DNA of 64,000 nucleotides from contig JAJEIQ010000054.1 of NCBI GenBank assembly GCA_022827905.1, positions 62,001 through 126,000 on the forward strand, given 5' to 3'. Source of the stretch: Pseudomonadales bacterium. Its GTDB lineage: Bacteria; Pseudomonadota; Gammaproteobacteria; Pseudomonadales; Azotimanducaceae. Numbering within the stretch: position 1 is the stretch's first letter; every line of letters begins with the position of its first letter. The notes beneath the pieces were generated by a model. The model made no database searches. It saw only the letters and a program-made list of their open reading frames with translations, and was not told the origin of the DNA. The translations under genes and the position numbers were made by a program. Below are positions 8,171 through 15,281 of the stretch, piece after piece.

Positions 8171-8503
8171 ATGCTCAAACTGACTCCCGAGAGCTTGAAA
8201 ATGACCAACCGAAGTGGCAGACCAAGCGATGCAAGCGCACGTTCAACGCCCACCCGGCTGTTCCGCAACGGCAACAGCCAGGCAGTGCGGATTCCAAAAG
8301 CGCTTGCTTATGAGGGCGTTGACCTTCCAGTGGAGATTGAACGCCGGGGCGATGAACTGATTGTGCGTCCGGTCAAGCGAAAGCTCGACGGGCTTGCCGC
8401 GGCGTTCCGGGCGCTACGTCCCCACGTCCAAGGGTTTGAGCGCGACCAACCCATTCAAGAACCCCGGAGTTGGGACGCCGACCGGGCCCCGCTGCGGGAT
8501 TGA
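8171..8503 (+). CDS. vapB: VapB-like antitoxin (SpoVT/AbrB swapped-hairpin)
   Basis: A 110-residue antitoxin. The AbrB-type DNA-binding core is TRLFRNGNSQAVRIPKALAYEGVDLPVEIERRGDELIVRP (split here only for description), residues about 28-70; the remaining C-terminal part should wrap the VapC toxin. Unlike typical VapB proteins, which begin almost directly at the core, this one has about 27 extra N-terminal residues rich in Ser and Thr. The start at 8171 is supported by AAGGAG at 8159-8164, six bases upstream. The toxin gene follows after 17 bases. Confidence 0.85.
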   Translation: MLKLTPESLKMTNRSGRPSDASARSTPTRLFRNGNSQAVRIPKALAYEGVDLPVEIERRGDELIVRPVKRKLDGLAAAFRALRPHVQGFERDQPIQEPRSWDADRAPLRD

Positions 8504-8520
8504 CCAGGCTGTTTATACCC

Positions 8521-8922
8521 ATGCGCTACATGCTTGACACCAACATCTGCATCTACGCGATGCTCAATGACAATGAACACTTGGATCGCAGGCTGGGCGA
8601 GTGCCAAACCGGTGATCTCCTCATGTCAACCATCACTTTGGCCGAGCTTGAGACCGGTTTTGCCAAAAGTGACGATCCAGCCAAGGCGCGCAAAGCGGCG
8701 CAAGCGGTTCTTGACGCCATCACCACAGTGCCTTTCGATGCGGCGGCGGCTCGCGCCTTCGGCCGCATTCAAGCGGCTTCGCCTGCCAAACGGGGGGCCT
8801 ACGATCGCCAAATTGCTGCCCACGCGATATCCCTTGGCCTCGTCTTGGTCACCAATGACGAAAAGGACTTTGGTGGAATTCCAGGTCTGACCGTTGAGAA
8901 TTGGACGATGCCCTCGAACTGA
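8521..8922 (+). CDS. vapC: VapC-like PIN-domain ribonuclease toxin
   Basis: A 133-residue PIN-domain toxin, expected to cut tRNA or rRNA when released from VapB. The acidic metal-binding set is visible: Asp in MLDTNICIY near the N-terminus, Glu in LAELETG, Asp in YDRQIAAHA, and the final TNDEKDF motif. I chose the ATG at 8521 since the domain begins at once (MRYMLDTN); an in-frame ATG at 8470 would overlap vapB and add 17 unlikely residues. It ends 6 bases from the convergent halogenase gene. Confidence 0.9.
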   Translation: MRYMLDTNICIYAMLNDNEHLDRRLGECQTGDLLMSTITLAELETGFAKSDDPAKARKAAQAVLDAITTVPFDAAAARAFGRIQAASPAKRGAYDRQIAAHAISLGLVLVTNDEKDFGGIPGLTVENWTMPSN

Positions 8923-8928
8923 GTCAGG

Positions 8929-10203
8929 CTAACAACCGAGGCCTTGGGCCATCTGGGCGTAGCTGGTGAGGGGGAATCCGCACCGGCGCTCCCAGTCGGC
9001 CTTGTCGATGTATTGTTGGTTCATGAGTTCGATCATGTCGTCGAACTTCTGGAGTGCGGAGCAACCCACCACCTCCGGTGACACGGCTTGGCGGTATCGT
9101 GGCCAGGCCTCATCCCGGGCGTGGCGCCAGAATGGGCTGTCGTACCGGGAACCGCAGCAGTAGTGCCAACCGACGAACAGGCCGTTGCTGAGCACGTTGT
9201 TGACCAGGAAGCGATTGATCACCGGCACGTCCCGTTCAATATGCTCCGCCGAACGGTTGAGCCGCATGTGGAGGACCATCCCGACCTCCATCTGGGCGAA
9301 TCCGATCGCGGTCGCTTCCAAGGGTTCCATGAAAGCGGCTGCGTTGCCGATGCGAACCACCGCGCCGTCGTAGATTTGGCGGTGGACGAAGTTGGGGAAC
9401 GGTATGACCGCGCGTTGCTCGAATTCCCCCACGCCATCGGATTCAAGGAGTGCGTCGAAATCCGATTCGACATCGGCAAGGCTCGACAGGTCGCGGTTGA
9501 AGATGTACCCGTAGGACGTATGCACGGTAAGCGGAATGACGAAGACCCAGCCATGCGGACGGGCGATTGCACGGGTGTAGGTATGTTCCAGCACCGGCCC
9601 GTCCCGTTCCGCCTCGATGATGGCCGGACAGCGCCGGATGACCGCTGTATTGGTCGGAATGAAGGGAATCTCGATGTGCTCGTCGGCTTGCTGTTCCCTG
9701 GGAAATCCGCGGGCGTCGAAGACTAGGTCGTAGCGTTCCGGCGCCCGTCCCTCAAACGTCACCTGGGCGCCGCCCTCCACCCGGCTGATGGCGATCACCT
9801 TCGCATCGATGTGTTGGGCGCGCGTGCTTTCCTGTAGCAGGTCGCCCATGACGTCCGCGGAAAGGTGGTAGGCGTAGGACACTTCCTGCGGTGCGAAGTA
9901 GTGGATGAAGTCGCGATCGCGCCTGCCCCAACCCTCGAAGGACACGCCGTACTTGCGGGTTCCGTTCAGGCGCTGTTGGATGGCCTCATGGGGCAAGCCG
10001 GTCAACTGCTGCAATTGCGGCACCAACGTCGGCCAACTGCCTTCGCCGACGCCAATCACCGGGATGCGCGAGTCGTAGATGTGGTGCAGTTCGTGGTCGC
10101 TGTCGGGGTGCAGGCGGGTGACGCTGGCGGCCGCCAAAGCTCCGGCGGTGCCCCGCCCGACGACCGCAATTCGCTTCAAACTGTTGCTGCCAGGAACGTT
10201 CAT
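8929..10203 (-). CDS. Flavin-dependent tryptophan halogenase family protein
   Basis: A 424-residue member of the Trp_halogenase family (PF04820), which use FADH2, O2 and halide to make hypohalous acid and halogenate an indole ring or related substrate. The N-terminal FAD motif reads GRGTAG (16-21); the lysine that carries the haloamine/HOX equivalent appears as Lys84 in TRKYGVSFEGW. The diagnostic WxWxIP motif is modified to WVFVIP. It is about 100 residues shorter than free-tryptophan halogenases, which may mean a larger substrate such as a peptide. The start at 10203 begins MNVPGSNSLKRIAVVG; an upstream in-frame start at 10272 would overlap the amidohydrolase gene. It is co-directional with that gene and lies 3.6 kb from a RiPP precursor whose core ends in Trp. 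Confidence 0.85.
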   Translation of the reverse strand: MNVPGSNSLKRIAVVGRGTAGALAAASVTRLHPDSDHELHHIYDSRIPVIGVGEGSWPTLVPQLQQLTGLPHEAIQQRLNGTRKYGVSFEGWGRRDRDFIHYFAPQEVSYAYHLSADVMGDLLQESTRAQHIDAKVIAISRVEGGAQVTFEGRAPERYDLVFDARGFPREQQADEHIEIPFIPTNTAVIRRCPAIIEAERDGPVLEHTYTRAIARPHGWVFVIPLTVHTSYGYIFNRDLSSLADVESDFDALLESDGVGEFEQRAVIPFPNFVHRQIYDGAVVRIGNAAAFMEPLEATAIGFAQMEVGMVLHMRLNRSAEHIERDVPVINRFLVNNVLSNGLFVGWHYCCGSRYDSPFWRHARDEAWPRYRQAVSPEVVGCSALQKFDDMIELMNQQYIDKADWERRCGFPLTSYAQMAQGLGC

Positions 10204-10258
10204 GCCAATGGCCCAGTCAGCCCGCTGATCAACGCCCGCCGATGCCCAAGGGCCGCGC

Positions 10259-11398
10259 TCAGGCCGCGGCAAGCGGCAACTGGAACACTTCCCGCACGTT
10301 GTCGCGCAGGATGGCCTTCCGCTCGGCCTCCGACAGGTTGGCGGCGTGTTCCGCCAAGAGCGCTTGGGAACGGGGCCAAGTGGAGTCGGGGTGCGGGAAG
10401 TCGTTGGCCCAAAGCAGCTGCCTGTAGTTCATCAGGTCCTTGGTTGCGAAGGCCACCCAGTCATCTTGGAAGGTGGTGAAAACGTTGGAGCGCAAGTACT
10501 CGCTTGGCAGTTTGGACAGCCCCTCGATGATGCCGTCGTCGGTCTCGTTGTAGGCGGCGTGATCCAGCCGATACGCCCAATGCGGCATCCAGCCGGCGTC
10601 CGCCTCGGCGCTGACCATCTTCAGACTAGGGTGGCGCTCGAACACCCCGCCGAGCAGCATCGTGGCGATGACGTCCTGCACGTCGCGCACGATCTGCATG
10701 AATTCGTGGATACGCTTGCCCCGCACCTGCTTCTTAAGCAGCGTTGCCACGCTGCGCGGACCTCGTCCGTTCAAGATGTGGAAGCACACCGGCATCTCGA
10801 GGTCCACGGCGCATTGCCACAGCGCGTCGTAGTCGGGATGGTCGTAGTCCTCGAAGTGGGGTATCCCCGGCAGCACCATGCCCACAAAGCCTTGCGCCTT
10901 GGCGCGTTGAAAATCGTCGATGGCCGCGTCGATGGAGCGCACCGAGGTGAGGCCCAAACCGAACAGCCGCCCCGGCAGGCCGGCGCAGAATCCTTCTAGC
11001 CAGCGGTTGTAGGCGTTGAGGCAGGCATCCTTGTAGTCGATGTCGGCGTGGCCGAGGACGATCATGCCCACGGAGGGATAAATGACTTCCGCCGCGATGC
11101 CGTCGCGCTCCTGGTCGGCGAGGCGGCATTCGGGGTCCCAAGCGCTGCGCCTGCATGTCTCGAAGGTGGCCTTGAGGATGTGGTATGCGCGCATCGACGG
11201 GATCATCCCCGCGCCATCGACCATGCCCACCGGGATGAGCGTGGTCAGGCCTTCGATCGCATAGACGTGCCGGCCTAGGCTGTCGAGCTCGATGCGCGGT
11301 GCCCGATCCCGGAACCCGGGGTCCATGTGGTCGCTGAAGCAGGCGGGTGGCTCCAGAACATGGGAGTCAGCCGAGATCGCGCCTTCAAAGAACATCAA
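10259..11398 (-). CDS. Amidohydrolase-2 family metal-dependent hydrolase
   Basis: A 379-residue TIM-barrel hydrolase of the ACMSD/amidohydrolase-2 group (PF04909), whose members decarboxylate or hydrolyse aromatic and other acids. The metal-binding residues are partly visible: Asp and His in SADSHVLEPP near residue 12, His in CFHILNGRG, and the late Asp in WANDFPHPDS. GGGAGAAG precedes the tandem ATG-ATG start. The halogenase gene follows after 55 bases, so both are likely co-transcribed. Whether it works on the RiPP or on a small aromatic substrate is unknown. Confidence 0.8.
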   Translation of the reverse strand: MMFFEGAISADSHVLEPPACFSDHMDPGFRDRAPRIELDSLGRHVYAIEGLTTLIPVGMVDGAGMIPSMRAYHILKATFETCRRSAWDPECRLADQERDGIAAEVIYPSVGMIVLGHADIDYKDACLNAYNRWLEGFCAGLPGRLFGLGLTSVRSIDAAIDDFQRAKAQGFVGMVLPGIPHFEDYDHPDYDALWQCAVDLEMPVCFHILNGRGPRSVATLLKKQVRGKRIHEFMQIVRDVQDVIATMLLGGVFERHPSLKMVSAEADAGWMPHWAYRLDHAAYNETDDGIIEGLSKLPSEYLRSNVFTTFQDDWVAFATKDLMNYRQLLWANDFPHPDSTWPRSQALLAEHAANLSEAERKAILRDNVREVFQLPLAAA

Positions 11399-11539
11399 CT
11401 CTTCTCCCTTGGGACAAGGCGTTGTGCGGAACTACCGAATGAACCAGCACATTGGCAGAGAATAGGTTTTGTTCGGTGATTTGACAATCGCTCCGCCTGC
11501 GGCGCGCCAACGGCCCGCCCATCGGACCCGGAGACGGAG

Positions 11540-12769
11540 TCAGAAGCTGTACGTGAAGTCGATGCCTAGGAAGCTGTCGCGCCGTCCCGCATAGGTCAGA
11601 TCTCGCGGATCCGAACTTAAGTTCACGATCGCTTCCAATCGCACGGTCCAGCTAGCCGACAGGCGGCGCCTCAGTTCGAAGTTCAGCGCCCGGTAGTCAT
11701 GGCTCAAGTCGCCGAGAACCCCTAGCCCAAGCTCGGTGCCCGGCACGTCGTTGAAAGCGAGAAAGCCAGCGATGAAGAGGTCGTTGGCCCAGATGCTTGG
11801 TGCGCGACGCCCTCGTTCGTCGTAGAGCCACTCCGCGAGCAGGGTGAGGTCCGCGGCGGAGCCGAACAGGCCGTACAGCGAGCGTTCCGCGCCAAATATG
11901 AAGGCGCGGTAGTCCTCCTCCTCGCCAAGGAGATTGCGTGTCCCGCTGCGGTGAATGGCTTCCAGCTTGTAGAGCAGGGGGCCGGTCGTGATTTGCGCAT
12001 CGACGCCGAATTGCCGGATCTGCTCGTAGTGCGGGACGAAGGGCGCCTCGCTTTCCGGCAATGGGCTGGGCTCCTGAGCGGCAAGGAACGAGGGTTCGCG
12101 GCTGGTCCCGGCAAAGGCGCTCAGGCCGAAATCCAGCACGCCCAGCGTATGGCTGTAGCGGAACGCAACATCCACATGGCGCTCTTCCGCGCCGCTCTCG
12201 TAGGTCGCCTTCTTCCCCACCAGGCGGTCTCCCCGGAGGCGTCCGCCACGCCCCGGAAACGTGCGCTTGCGGTGGTACGGCAACAGGAAGGACTCCGCGA
12301 TGCCCCAATCGCCGGAAATCGTCAGATGCGCCATGGGCTGGCCCAGTTTGGGCCGGTCGCGCGGGTGCTCGATGAGGTCGAGTTGGTTGACGATGTCCAC
12401 TAGGTTGTGCAGTTCGGCCACGCCCCAGAAAACGCGGTCGAAACCCAGCCGCAACTCCCAGGAATTGTCATTCCAGTAGCCGTGCATCAAAAGGTAGGCC
12501 TCGCGCAGGTCCGCGTGGGTCCGCCGTGAATCGGCGCTGTCGTAGCGGTACAGCGGCGTCACGGTATAGCTGGCGCTCTGCCCAACCTCCCCGTACAAGG
12601 TCGGCTCAACCACAAACCCGCCGGTGCTCGAACGCTGGCCGGGGAAGGCGGGCGATTGCGGATACCATCGCGCCTGCAGGCTCAGATCCCCCGAAAGATC
12701 AAGCGGCTGCGCCTCTGTGGCGGCCGCGGCCGTGAGCGCAAGGACCGCGATGGCGGCGCCAAGTCGCAT
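11540..12769 (-). CDS. Outer-membrane beta-barrel protein (DUF1302-like), partner of LolA-like/MMPL system
   Basis: A 409-residue protein with a signal peptide (ALTAAAATEA near residue 20), alternating polar/hydrophobic strands throughout and a terminal phenylalanine (GIDFTYSF), the signature of an outer-membrane barrel inserted by BamA. Its start codon overlaps the stop of the LolA-like gene (TAATG), so the two are translationally coupled. In many proteobacteria such a barrel, a lipoprotein-sorting-like protein and an MMPL/RND permease are encoded together; here the permease is on the far side of the RiPP genes (28568-30910). I infer a trans-envelope export path; the substrate is not shown. 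Confidence 0.7.
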   Translation of the reverse strand: MRLGAAIAVLALTAAAATEAQPLDLSGDLSLQARWYPQSPAFPGQRSSTGGFVVEPTLYGEVGQSASYTVTPLYRYDSADSRRTHADLREAYLLMHGYWNDNSWELRLGFDRVFWGVAELHNLVDIVNQLDLIEHPRDRPKLGQPMAHLTISGDWGIAESFLLPYHRKRTFPGRGGRLRGDRLVGKKATYESGAEERHVDVAFRYSHTLGVLDFGLSAFAGTSREPSFLAAQEPSPLPESEAPFVPHYEQIRQFGVDAQITTGPLLYKLEAIHRSGTRNLLGEEEDYRAFIFGAERSLYGLFGSAADLTLLAEWLYDERGRRAPSIWANDLFIAGFLAFNDVPGTELGLGVLGDLSHDYRALNFELRRRLSASWTVRLEAIVNLSSDPRDLTYAGRRDSFLGIDFTYSF

Positions 12770-13641
12770 TAACGTACCCGGCGAAGCGCCGTTTGGGTCA
12801 ATTCCCTTTCGTCGAGATTGGTGCCGAACTCAAAATCCGTCCAATGAAGTGTGGTTGTCGCGCCGGTCAGATGATTCACCATGGTCTGCTTCCCCGCCCG
12901 CCAGTAGCGGCCTAGGTATTGCCGATAATCCGCAAAGGCGAGCGTCTTCAGGTGCGAGCCGCCCCGGTCGTAGAGCGCCATCTTCCAAGGCCGAAGCTCG
13001 ACCGTGTCCTGCCATACGATCTTGCGGCTGTAGCTCGATTTCTCGTCCAGGGGGAATTGCTCGGTTACCGTGCAGCTAAGTTCGCCGCAGGGCTCGTCGC
13101 GAAGGTACTTGTGCCTGTACTCCTCCACCTCCGCGGAACTCATGTCCTCAAAGGAAAACTCGCTGCCCATGAACGACCCTGCGCGCTTCGCAGCGCTGAT
13201 GCGCTTCACCCTTTTCAGGGCGGGCAGATACAGCCACTGGTCGTCCATCGTGTTGATGTGGGCGTGGGTCAGGAGCGCAGTTCCCTGCACGTCCCGAGGT
13301 TGATCGAAAACGAACAGGCTCTTGTCCCCATCCCCGGCAACCTCCAGCACCTTGAAGCGCATCTGGCGCACGCTCTCCCGGCCGTGCCGGTCGCGCAGCA
13401 CCATCGTCAAGCCGGCGGTGAAGTCGCCGAATCCCTCACTGCGGGCGTTCGACTCAAGCGCGATGCGCAGGCCTTTCTCCTCCGGAGATTCTGCTTGAGC
13501 AAGGACGGGTCCAATGGGCAGGCAAGTGCACAGCAGCGCCAGAACCCGGAGACGGAACGAAGTACCTCGGGGGATTGGGAGACCTTTCGCCGCGCTTCGC
13601 CCGGTAAAGCTCTTTTCGGCGGTTTCGTGGTCGGGACGCAT
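12769..13641 (-). CDS. LolA-like outer-membrane lipoprotein-sorting protein
   Basis: A 290-residue periplasmic protein with a signal peptide (RLRVLALLCTCLPIGPVLAQA) and a LolA/LolB-type half-barrel domain. The typical run SLFVFDQPRDVQGTALLTH, then DDQWLYLPALKRVKRI and GSFMGSEFSFEDM, matches the 'outer membrane lipoprotein-sorting protein' family found beside MMPL permeases. Such proteins carry hydrophobic cargo across the periplasm. The start at 13641 has AAGGAG ten bases upstream; longer in-frame readings run back over the divergent precursor gene and are rejected. It is transcribed away from the RiPP precursor, sharing a 159-base intergenic region with it. Confidence 0.8.
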   Translation of the reverse strand: MRPDHETAEKSFTGRSAAKGLPIPRGTSFRLRVLALLCTCLPIGPVLAQAESPEEKGLRIALESNARSEGFGDFTAGLTMVLRDRHGRESVRQMRFKVLEVAGDGDKSLFVFDQPRDVQGTALLTHAHINTMDDQWLYLPALKRVKRISAAKRAGSFMGSEFSFEDMSSAEVEEYRHKYLRDEPCGELSCTVTEQFPLDEKSSYSRKIVWQDTVELRPWKMALYDRGGSHLKTLAFADYRQYLGRYWRAGKQTMVNHLTGATTTLHWTDFEFGTNLDERELTQTALRRVR

Positions 13642-13724
13642 CCGCGCAGGACTCCTTAAGGATGGGGTGGATTGTACCTTCATTCCCCGACCGTGACATT
13701 TCCTTTGAAATTTATGCAATTTAC

Positions 13725-13800
13725 TTGCGCTAACTTCGATTTCATTGTATGTTCCCACTTGCGGGAGTGACCCGTCACGTCGAAATTGAAGGAGACAGCT
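13725..13800 (+). promoter_or_regulatory. Candidate promoter, small palindrome and ribosome-binding site of the RiPP precursor gene
   Basis: In the AT-rich part of the divergent intergenic region, TTGCGC (13725-13730) and TATGTT (13748-13753) are separated by 17 bases, a weak sigma-70-like pair. GTGAC-CC-GTCAC (13767-13778) is a small palindrome in the expected leader transcript. AAGGAG (13789-13794) sits six bases before the ATG at 13801 and fixes that start. The ribosome-binding site is strong; the promoter call is tentative. Confidence 0.4.
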
Positions 13801-14052
13801 ATGCGAACTGGCGATGAAATGCAGCAGCATATCGTTGAGAAGTCGGCCTTGGACGAGGAGTTCAGGAAGGCTTTGCTCGCAGACCCGAGAAACACCATCA
13901 GTCAGGAATTGGGCATCACCATTCCTGGGTCCATGAACATCGAGGTTCACGAGAGCGATATGCAGACCGTGCATCTAGCGTTGCCGCCGGCTCCGAACAT
14001 GACCGAGGAGCAGCTTGAAGCCATTTCGGCTGGCCTTTGCTGCTGCTGGTAG
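13801..14052 (+). CDS. RiPP precursor peptide: NHLP leader with LCCCW core
   Basis: An 83-residue precursor. Residues about 14-63 form a nitrile-hydratase-alpha-like leader (FRKALLADPRNTISQELG, then IEVHESD, then HLALPP), the NHLP family described for RiPPs with bulky leaders. Residues 67-78, MTEEQLEAISAG, match the double-glycine consensus LSxxELxxIxGG at -12, -11, -7, -4 and -1, predicting cleavage after Gly78. That leaves a five-residue core, LCCCW, with three adjacent cysteines ideal for YcaO cyclodehydration and a C-terminal Trp that could be halogenated. It is the only + strand gene between 10 and 21 kb and faces the gene of unknown function at 14154. Modifications are inferred from neighbours. 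Confidence 0.88.
   Translation: MRTGDEMQQHIVEKSALDEEFRKALLADPRNTISQELGITIPGSMNIEVHESDMQTVHLALPPAPNMTEEQLEAISAGLCCCW
14035..14049 (+). other. Predicted mature core peptide, Leu-Cys-Cys-Cys-Trp
   Basis: These are the five codons (CTT TGC TGC TGC TGG) after the predicted leader cleavage at Gly78 and before TAG. Three identical TGC codons encode the cysteines. If the YcaO protein acts on all three, the product would carry up to three thiazolines. The cut site is predicted from the double-glycine consensus, so the mature peptide could also start at Gly78. Confidence 0.6.
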
Positions 14053-14061
14053 TCCGGGCGG

Positions 14062-14126
14062 CCGGCGACTAGCCGGTGAGGATACTCACATCGGTGCCCA
14101 TCCCGCCGCGGTTCCGGACGCGGCGG
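14062..14126. terminator. Two GC-rich hairpins between convergent precursor and unknown gene
   Basis: CCGGC-GACTA-GCCGG (14062-14076) is a 5-bp stem and CCGCCGCG-GTTCCGGA-CGCGGCGG (14103-14126) a perfect 8-bp stem with an 8-base loop. They lie just after the precursor stop and before the 3' end of the opposing gene. Neither is followed by a clear U-run, so they may act as a bidirectional terminator, as an mRNA 3'-stabilising structure for the precursor transcript, or both. Confidence 0.45.
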
Positions 14127-14153
14127 AGGGCTTGCCTTTGTTGCCCGCCCGTC

Positions 14154-15272
14154 TCAGAAAGGAACCGCCCCGGATAGGACCATGAACACGTAGGCCTTCG
14201 CTTTTCGAAGCTGGCCTTCGGATATGACCAGCTTGATGTGGTGAATGCCGCGCAGCAGCACGTAACGCCCGGATTTGGCAAAAATCGGGGTCGGTTTGGA
14301 GACCCAGCCTGCAAGGGCCGGAAGCTTCTCCTGAACCACCAGATCCTCCTGTCCCAAGGCTTCCAGCAACGGGTCCCAGTCGTTCAGTCCATCGAGCCAG
14401 TAGCGGGAATCGTTGGTGTATCGCTGCTTGACGATGAGCGCCAAGCCGAGCGTCGGGCCCAAGCCGTCATCGCGCACGTCCAAGTACACCCCGGTCCGGT
14501 CGAACTTCACTTGCTCCTTGAAGCGGGCAAGCACGGTTTCGACGGCTGGGATCTGCCCCGGCCAACCGGTGGCTTCAAGGAAGGCGCAGACTTCGCCCTG
14601 CGTTCTGAAGCCCATGACCGCTAGGCGAATCGCCCGGGACCGGGACGGGAACACGCCGAACGCATCCAGGCGCGCATCCTCCGGCTGGGCCAAGTAGGCT
14701 CGCTGGACGTGCTTCCCCTGCGCTTCATTCCGCTCCCAGCCGACGCAGGAAACGAGCGCGTCAACCACCGCATCGACATCAGCCAGCTGGCCAGCACCGC
14801 CGACTATCGGGCGCTCAGCGGGCCGCACGAAGATCCCCGGATGCGGGCGTTCGCCATCCGGCGCCGAGCCAATGTCAAACTCCAACATCATCTTGTGGCC
14901 GACGATTTCACGCAAAGGCGAGCCTTCGGCATCCATTTGCCCGAACAGCCGCGTGATCGCCTTGGCGGTCTCATCCGTTGGGTCGAACCAGGCGCGGTCT
15001 CGGAAAAACGCTGCCGTTCCGGTGCCGCTGGCCAGCGACACGCCCAGGTCCGCCACCCGCTTGGGTTCATGCAGCGGCAATTCAAAGCCAAAGGGCAGGG
15101 CGCCGATGGTGGCCGGAAACTCTGCGGCGCATTCGAGGATGCGCTCCCATTGGCGGTCTCCGATCAGTACCGGCGAAATCCGGTTGCGAAAATGCCCGAG
15201 CAGATCGCCCATGGAACCGCCCTCCTTGGCTAGGCGGCTCTGGGTCTGCGCGACGGCCTGGTCAGTGTTCAT
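14154..15272 (-). CDS. RiPP-cluster protein of unknown function
   Basis: I do not recognise this 372-residue protein. It has no signal peptide or membrane helix and looks like a soluble, globular alpha/beta protein. Conserved-looking stretches include DLLGHFRNRISPVLIGDRQW near the N-terminus, LASGTGTAAFFRDRAW at about 80, HKMMLEFDIG, GVYLDVRDDGLGPTLGLAL and IHHIKLVISEGQLRKAKAY at the C-terminus. The last segment has the look of a buried beta-hairpin core. GAGGAG lies six bases before its ATG, and only nine bases separate it from the YcaO gene, so it is in the YcaO operon and is probably a tailoring or precursor-handling protein. Confidence 0.6.
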   Translation of the reverse strand: MNTDQAVAQTQSRLAKEGGSMGDLLGHFRNRISPVLIGDRQWERILECAAEFPATIGALPFGFELPLHEPKRVADLGVSLASGTGTAAFFRDRAWFDPTDETAKAITRLFGQMDAEGSPLREIVGHKMMLEFDIGSAPDGERPHPGIFVRPAERPIVGGAGQLADVDAVVDALVSCVGWERNEAQGKHVQRAYLAQPEDARLDAFGVFPSRSRAIRLAVMGFRTQGEVCAFLEATGWPGQIPAVETVLARFKEQVKFDRTGVYLDVRDDGLGPTLGLALIVKQRYTNDSRYWLDGLNDWDPLLEALGQEDLVVQEKLPALAGWVSKPTPIFAKSGRYVLLRGIHHIKLVISEGQLRKAKAYVFMVLSGAVPF

Positions 15273-15281
15273 GTAGTCTCC

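Noticed and set aside
13642-13974. Longer reading of the LolA-like gene beginning at 13974.
   Set aside because: It would run antisense through the RiPP precursor start; AAGGAG before the ATG at 13641 and the signal peptide there give a better start.
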